Positions 29,997 through 34,978 of a stretch of DNA of 34,978 nt are shown here, piece after piece. The stretch covers positions 2,415,456-2,450,433 of the forward strand of contig CM044496.1 of NCBI GenBank assembly GCA_024364805.1, in the 5' to 3' direction. The notes under the pieces are model-generated. The model did no database searches. It was given only the letters and a program-made list of their open reading frames with translations, and was not told the origin of the DNA. Within the stretch, counting starts at the first letter, position 1. Every line of letters begins with the position of its first letter. The position numbers and the translations under genes were made by a program. The DNA is from Euprymna scolopes (lineage: Eukaryota; Mollusca; Cephalopoda; Sepiida; Sepiolidae).

Positions 29997-30888
29997 TCTT
30001 TATATTTATAAAAGTGAATATGTCTGTGTGTACATTTCCCTACCAAATCACTCTGTCAATTTTTGGTCTACAGACTCGAAATTTGACATAAAGAGTATTG
30101 AGATTTGGGAAAATCTTTTTAATCGGTTTTCGGCCAGAAATTTGTCAAGGGGTCAAAGTTCAATGATTTGACCTCTGAAAACTCTACCAAACTCGTCCGC
30201 CAATTCTGGGTCTAAACACTTGAAATTTTAAATGTAGATTACTTGGACATGGATAAAACTTTATAATTTGATTTGAGCCCCAAAAAATAAATGTCAAGAG
30301 GTCAAAATTGGGGTCAAAGTTAAAAAAAATTTGACCTCTGTGGTCTCCACGAAATTACTCAACTAATTTCTGGTCTAAACATTTGAAATTTTACATAAAA
30401 TGCATTCAGACATAGGGTAAGCTTGAGTTTGAGTCGAAAATATGAGCTGCCAAGGGGTCAAACTTCAAAAGATTTGACCTTTGTGGTGTCTAACAAAGTA
30501 CTCAGCTAATTTTGGGTCTAAACATTGGAAATTTATACATGCGGCAAATTAATGAGTTTTTGGGTGAAAATTTGGCTGTCAAAAGGTCAAAGTAGAAAGA
30601 GTTGACCTTTGCAGATTCTACCAAATTCCTCCATCAATTTTGGTCTAAAGACTTGAAATTTTAGATGTAGGTAACTTGGACATGGGTAAAACTTTTTATT
30701 TTGATTTGAGACCAAAATAATAAATGTTAAGGGGTCAAAATTTAAAAAGAAATACCTCTTTTGTCTCTACAAAATTACTCAGACAATTTTTGGTTTAAAC
30801 ATTTGAAATCTTGCGTAAAGTGTATTCACACGTAAGGCAAGTTATGAACAATGCATAGAGCCCGAACAAAGCCGGGCTGAATTGCTAG
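29997..30888 (+). mobile_element. Non-autonomous Helitron copy I with minisatellite core
   Basis: It begins TCTTTATATTTATAAAAGTG after an A and ends GCTAG before a T. A perfect 6-bp hairpin (AGCCCG / CGGGCT, 30859-30878) stands six bases before the CTAG. The interior is made of six tandem units of 127-163 bases, each containing a GGTCTAAAC.TTGAAATTT block followed by AGGTCAAA / TTTGACCT inverted motifs. No coding capacity. This is the most complete Helitron here by its 3' structure. Confidence 0.85.
30045..30840 (+). repeat. Six-unit minisatellite with three-unit higher order
   Basis: The anchor GGTCTA (GGTTTA in the last unit) occurs at 30065, 30209, 30372, 30515, 30642 and 30792. Units 2 and 5 share the extra block ACTTGGACATGG, and units 3 and 6 share ATTACTCA and the block before ATTCA. 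This gives a higher-order period of three units, about 420-450 bases. Confidence 0.75.
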
Positions 30889-31665
30889 TATATAATAGAT
30901 GAGGATTGATTCACAGCAAGTTAGCACTAAAGCTTTCATGGTTTCTTTTATTACTTTTGATGAAGATATATTTAATTCTTATTCGATGAAGACATAAATA
31001 TTTTCTTGTATTTGTTTTATTTGAACTTTGTACTAAAATATTTAATTCCTTATTTAAATTTTGCTAGTGTTCGAACATTGTTTATATTTTACGTGTAATT
31101 TGTCAGCCATGACACTCATTTTTTCACTTCCCCATTTAATACGAGACATTTGTGTATAGAAAATCTATTGTTCATTTGTATTTATATATGCATATGCTAA
31201 TCAATTGATAAAGATAGTTGTAATTTTCATTCATTAATTTATTTGCGTGTGTGCAGTTTCAGAGAAGACAGTTGTAATTTTCATTCATAAATTTCTCTGG
31301 GCAAATGTGTATAAATTATTCTTCTTTGCTTGTTTGTCGGTATTAATTAACGAAAATGACATACAACTTCTGCAATATTCTTTTAACGAGATAGATATGC
31401 AGCTTCTATGCCGTCCTTTCTAAATGATCAGAATGACGCACCACATGTGATCTTTATATAAAGACTAAAAATTGAGCAGAAAAAGATTTAAACTCGCAGA
31501 AATTTTCTTTAATTCATCCAATCCAAACTATTGTTATTTTTTTTAATAGCTTAGAGAAGTTTGTGGTACTTATACAATTTACGACCTTATCTCTGACAAC
31601 TTTGCATAAGCAGCCAGCAGAAGATGCCTAAGTGAAGATTACCAAACGAGCTACCCCCCTTTCCG
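30889..31665. other. Unassigned AT-rich sequence
   Basis: A local direct duplication (AGTTGTAATTTTCATTCAT at about 31217 and 31270) is visible. No gene supported. Confidence 0.35.
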
Positions 31666-31707
31666 ATGTTAAGAATGGTTTTCTAAATAGAAAGCCATTC
31701 TTAACAT
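31666..31707. repeat. Strong hairpin, 18-bp stem
   Basis: ATGTTAAGAATGGTTTTC (31666-31683) pairs with GAAAGCCATTCTTAACAT (31690-31707), with a single G-T pair and a six-base loop TAAATA. It could be a tiny MITE or a small RNA hairpin; nothing else identifies it. Confidence 0.7.
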
Positions 31708-32010
31708 GGAGAAAAACAATCAATTGACAATTCTGAATTTTGTGTTAAAAGCATTGTTTTTTAATAATGCAAAAAAAAAAAAAAAAAAATACTCTCCAAC
31801 CAAAGCAATGGCTTCATAATTCTGATTCAGACGCTGTTCTGTCAGAAACAATGTTTAAGAGGTGATATGCTGATTGTAAACAAGATCGTAATGATACAAA
31901 GGATGCTGAACATTCAGGTCGCTCAAATCTGGAAGACATTTTATATAAAAAAAATGCACAAACTTGTTTTGGGCCATTGTAAATTGAAATTGTGAAAAAT
32001 AGCAGAAGAG

Positions 32011-32337
32011 TTTTTTTTTTTTTTACCAAGAAGTCACCACTTATCGAGGTCACTCGAGGATAAGGGGTTAATGAGTGTACGGTAGTCAATGGGACAACAT
32101 CGTAGTAATCGTTAGTAGTGAAAATTTGGTAAATTGGATTACTTAAAGGGATGGCTCATCAAGAATCTGTTCACGTTAGACTTGAAAATGACCATATTTG
32201 TCAACTGGAAATCGGAGAAACGGAAGAGAGATCTACAGGTGTGCAGTTCTAAGAAAGAAGCTTTGTTCATGAAATCTACGTTTAGATTTAGGCACAGTGA
32301 AACAGCCGAATTTGTGAATGATTTTTCCAATTGGTGA
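32011..32337 (-). pseudogene. LINE 3' end, copy b
   Basis: On the minus strand this is the same C-terminal and 3' region as copy a (SFFLRTAHL, then VIFKSNVNRFLMSHPFK), with a poly-A tail seen as poly-T at 32011-32024. It is 5'-truncated at about 32337 and broken in frame. Confidence 0.8.
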
Positions 32338-32339
32338 TA

Positions 32340-32545
32340 AGAAATAATAAAACGCTTATCTTTTGGCGATTGTGTTTTTTTTTTTTAAATAAAACGAGCG
32401 AAGTCAAATTATTTAAACAGTAAAAGTTTAAAAGAACAATATACTCTTTCTTCTTTCTGTTTTCTTTTTAACGAATAGTGTTTAAAAACATCTGAAAACC
32501 ATTACCCCCGAGTGGCTTCCGGGCCTTGAAAAGTTGTGACCTTCA

Positions 32546-32579
<34 letters not shown>

Positions 32580-32931
32580 ATGATGAACGTACTCGTCATG
32601 GAACATGTGGTATTTCAAAAATCACAGCAAGTAAATGAAAATATTTAGTTGTCAAAGGTCAACTAAAGATAAGTTTGTCCTTAGTATAAACATTAAAATT
32701 TCTTTAGATGTTTCTTTTTGTTTTTTTTCAGCCTTCGTTAAAAAAAAAAAGAGTATATTGTTCTATGAAACTTTTATTGTTTAAATAATTTGACTTTGCT
32801 TGTTTTATACCCCCCCCGCCCACACACACATACAAAACAGGTTCAAAAATATTTTTCACTTAGTAATAAGTTTTGGAAGATTATCGGTGAAAAAAAAAAA
32901 CAATGACCAAAAGATAAGCGTTTTATTATTT
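32340..32931. repeat. Large imperfect palindrome
   Basis: Left arm 32343-32494 and right arm about 32702-32931 are inverted repeats: AATAATAAAACGCTTATC, then AAGTCAAATTATTTAAACA, then GAACAATATACTCTTT. The right arm holds an extra 80 bases (32809-32890, starting with a C-rich and CACA run). A short LINE 3' end lies in the loop. Arms are about 85-90 percent alike by eye. The origin is unknown: a foldback transposon or an inverted duplication. Confidence 0.7.
32499..32576 (+). pseudogene. LINE 3' end, copy c (very short)
   Basis: Only the last 50 bases of the 3' end (ATTACCCCCGAGTGGCTTCC, then GGGCCTTGAAAAG) and a poly-A tail of about 28 remain. It is an extreme 5' truncation typical of target-primed reverse transcription, in the loop of the palindrome. 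Confidence 0.75.
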
Positions 32932-33049
32932 TTAGTCGCCACTAGAAAAAAGCTCATTTGCAAATGCGACTATTTCACTCGCAATGTGAAGCCCTGATAT
33001 CAGAATCTGAAAAATTTGAACTTAATTTCCGATTTCAAAAATAATTTGT

Positions 33050-33932
33050 GGTACAATGTATGTGGTACAATGGGGGAAGAAGTGGCTGGTTACTTTTAAT
33101 TCATCTAAAACCACACTTCTATCTTTACATCATCAACGCTCTGATCCTCATCTGGCATCAATTGAAATGAATGGCTCTCATTTTGGGGAGGCTTCATGTT
33201 TTGACAAGCTTCTGGGCTTAACCTTTACTCTGATCTGAAATGGAGCACATACATCAAATCCGTTGCCAAGATCGCTGGAAAAATGGTGGGATCCTTCTAT
33301 CGATCCAGTAGATATCTCACTGCTGATGCAATTCTTTACCTATATAAGATCCAGGTACGTCCAAGGATGGAGCACTGTTGCCACATCTTGGCAGGAGCTG
33401 CTAGAAAGGGCTTATCCTGCCTTGATAGAGTTCAAAATAGATTTTGTAGCCTAGTAAGGGATGCCCTTTTCTCTTCCCCACAATCTCTTTCCCATAGAAG
33501 GTACGTTTCAAGCCTGTCTCTGCTTTATTGTTATTTTCATGGCACATCTGAGCTCTAATCTATGGTCCCCCCTCGCCAAACTCTTACAAGGAACACTCGT
33601 CTATCTGAAAACTCTATCAATAATTTCCCCCACTCTTTATCTGTGTCTAAACATGAACGTAGATTCCATCAATGTAGATCCCGTCAACAAAGTTTCTTTC
33701 TTAGAACTGCACGCCATCTGTTTGCCTGCTTTCCAGCTGACTACAATATATTTATCTTCAAGTCTAATGTAAACAAGTTCTTGATGAGCCATTCCACTTA
33801 AGTTAACAAATTTATTGAATTTCCATTACTAACGATTACTATATTGTCCTTTGACTACTGTACCCTCTTTAACCCTTATCCTCAATGGCCTCTGAACCGT
33901 GATAAGTGATGATGCCCATGTAAAAAAAAAAA
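33050..33932 (+). pseudogene. CR1/Jockey-like LINE relic, copy d (longest)
   Basis: It encodes, in shifting frames, KKWLVTFNSSKTTLLSLHH, then GSFYRSSRYLTADAILYLYK, then QVRPRMEHCCHILAG, then LDRVQNRFCSLV, then FFLRTARHLFACFPADYN and IFIFKSNVNKFLMSH. This is the region from just after the YADD motif to the C-terminus of a CR1/Jockey-group reverse transcriptase. The 3' tail GATAAGTGATGATGCCCATG ends in poly-A at about 33922-33932. It is 5'-truncated at about 33050 with several frameshifts, so dead. Confidence 0.85.
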
Positions 33933-34394
33933 TGATTCTCTTAATGTTTTTGTTTAAAACTAATTTTCTATTGCTGCTGTTAATGATAGAATGATCAATA
34001 TTTAAACTATAAGTTAAAACTAAAATTTATAGATCATAATAATGAATTCAGCTAGAAATGCCAGTCTGTAACCCCCCCCCCACTTTAAGCGGAATGAGGA
34101 ATTTAGATGCCACTCTTCGCAACTCTTCCCCTTCTACCCCCATGAAAATGAATCTGTTTTAAGCATATAGGCGGTTTTAGGACAGAATCAGTAATTGAAT
34201 TGGAAAAATATTGGAATCATTCCATCACTAGTCATCATCATATTGTATGAATCCGAAGATTCTGTTGTTGGCATTGGTTTCGCCGATATCTTTCTAATCA
34301 GAATTATTTCTAGAAAGACAACAGGGATTACGGGAGGGACCATGGGAAGGACCATGGGAAGGTTGCCAACATCCTAAGTGGAAATAATTTTTGT
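33933..34394. other. Unassigned sequence
   Basis: A C9 run is at about 34073. The 60-residue frame at 34195-34377 contains a small duplicated GGGACCATGGGAAGGACCATG tract region (no more than that) and no domain. Confidence 0.35.
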
Positions 34395-34399
34395 GAAAC

Positions 34400-34470
34400 C
34401 GACTGGATTCAAACTTGAGACACCCAGGTCGTCAGTCCGTGTCGTTAACCACTAATCCAGTGTCACCTCC
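34400..34470 (-). mobile_element. tRNA-derived SINE head
   Basis: The minus strand has A-box TGGATTAGTGG (34459-34449) followed by TTAACGACACGGACTG and B-box AGTTTGAATCC (34415-34405). Both boxes fit the consensus with about 44 bases between first bases. The body to the left (34320-34400) is not related to the X family, so it is a different SINE or a tRNA pseudogene. Confidence 0.6.
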
Positions 34471-34887
34471 CTCCATCACTAGTAAAACCCAACAACCAAC
34501 CAATAGTATCATATCATGACAACCGTACTGCTATGTACCATGCAACAAAAGATCGACAAACCTTAGTTTTGGTCATTATGATGTTTATTTTGTTTTGTAA
34601 AGCCCTTGACAGACGGACTTCTCACTCCTTAATAAGATTTCTTTTTTTTTTAGAAGTGTAAATATTTCTAGAATGTAAAAATATATCTCATCTTGACATT
34701 GCAATCATTCGAGACTTGGTTACTTTATCTTCTTTGTCCTCTTCTTCACCCAAGCACCTATGTATTATTTATCTTGGATTTACTCAGGGGAAACATTTAT
34801 AAGATGTGTGAAAATTCGCTTGTGGTACCACTTAATGTTCTGTTTAAATATTTAAAAAAAACACCCTAAAACCCTATGTATATATAT

Positions 34888-34925
34888 ATAAGCTGTCCCA
34901 AAAAATTTGACATCATTTGGAAAGT
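34888..34925. other. Possible transposon end at window edge
   Basis: AAGCTGTCCCAAAAAATTTG resembles the style of Tc1/mariner terminal repeats (CTGTCCCAAAA). No partner end is inside the window, so this is weak. Confidence 0.25.
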
Positions 34926-34943
34926 AATTATATTGAAACTATT

Positions 34944-34944
34944 C

Positions 34945-34978
<34 letters not shown>
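34944..34978. repeat. (TA)n(GT)n microsatellite at the window end
   Basis: The window stops inside the GT run. Confidence 0.9.

Noticed and set aside
30045-30840. CRISPR-like array
   Set aside because: Units are long, diverged tandem repeats inside a Helitron in a eukaryotic sequence, without equal spacers.
1-34978. Host protein-coding exons, rRNA genes, bacterial-type operons, ribosome-binding sites or terminators
   Set aside because: Nothing in either strand supports them; the sequence is repeat-dominated eukaryotic DNA.

Overview
The window looks like an intergenic or intronic stretch of a large, repeat-rich, AT-rich animal genome, most probably a mollusc and plausibly a cephalopod (octopus or squid type). 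The reasons are dense tRNA-derived SINEs and non-LTR retrotransposon fragments, a mollusc-typical AAGGGAGATAACTC terminal repeat, many short non-autonomous Helitrons, long poly-C/poly-G runs and abundant AT microsatellites. The species call is inference. I found no convincing host protein-coding exon, no rRNA and no intact tRNA gene; nearly all short open frames are chance or lie in decayed transposons. A 449-base assembly gap sits at 13686-14134.

Layout. 1-7000: an interspersed repeat, a palindromic MITE, two foldback elements of a SINE family, a LINE reverse-transcriptase relic (minus), a candidate SINE, microsatellites and much unassigned sequence. 7016-8996: a badly decayed LTR-retrotransposon-type pol region (minus), fused at 8996/8997 to a Helitron end. 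8997-10398: Helitrons head-to-tail. 10403-13685: an LTR-like or promoter-like segment, a repeat present three times, AT-rich low-complexity DNA, a short poly-C minisatellite and CT/GA-rich tracts. 14135-17800: a tRNA-SINE, a decayed LINE C-terminus interrupted by a 0.6 kb MITE, an internally deleted mariner-like element and a second copy of the first repeat. 17807-20300: five more Helitrons, three of them head-to-tail, then a small foldback MITE. 20380-21790: a CR1/Jockey-like LINE relic. 22550-23345: two nested copies of the foldback tRNA-SINE. 23500-28600: further repeat families, one more Helitron and small LINE pieces. 28699-30888: two Helitrons, one carrying a higher-order minisatellite. 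29483-33932: four 3' ends of one LINE family plus a large imperfect palindrome. 34405-34459: a last tRNA-SINE; the end runs into a (TA)n(GT)n microsatellite.

The most interesting system is the Helitron family. Ten copies share a 5' end of the form TCTATATATATAAAAG and, where the 3' end is present, a GC-rich hairpin followed by CTAG (TTAG in one). Nearly all sit between A and T. They occur in two arrays in which the CTAG of one copy directly touches the TC of the next. Several carry a tRNA-like segment with RNA polymerase III A-box and B-box motifs near the 3' end. Also notable are a tRNA-SINE whose body is folded into long inverted arms, and a repeat whose short hairpin is kept by paired base changes between two copies.
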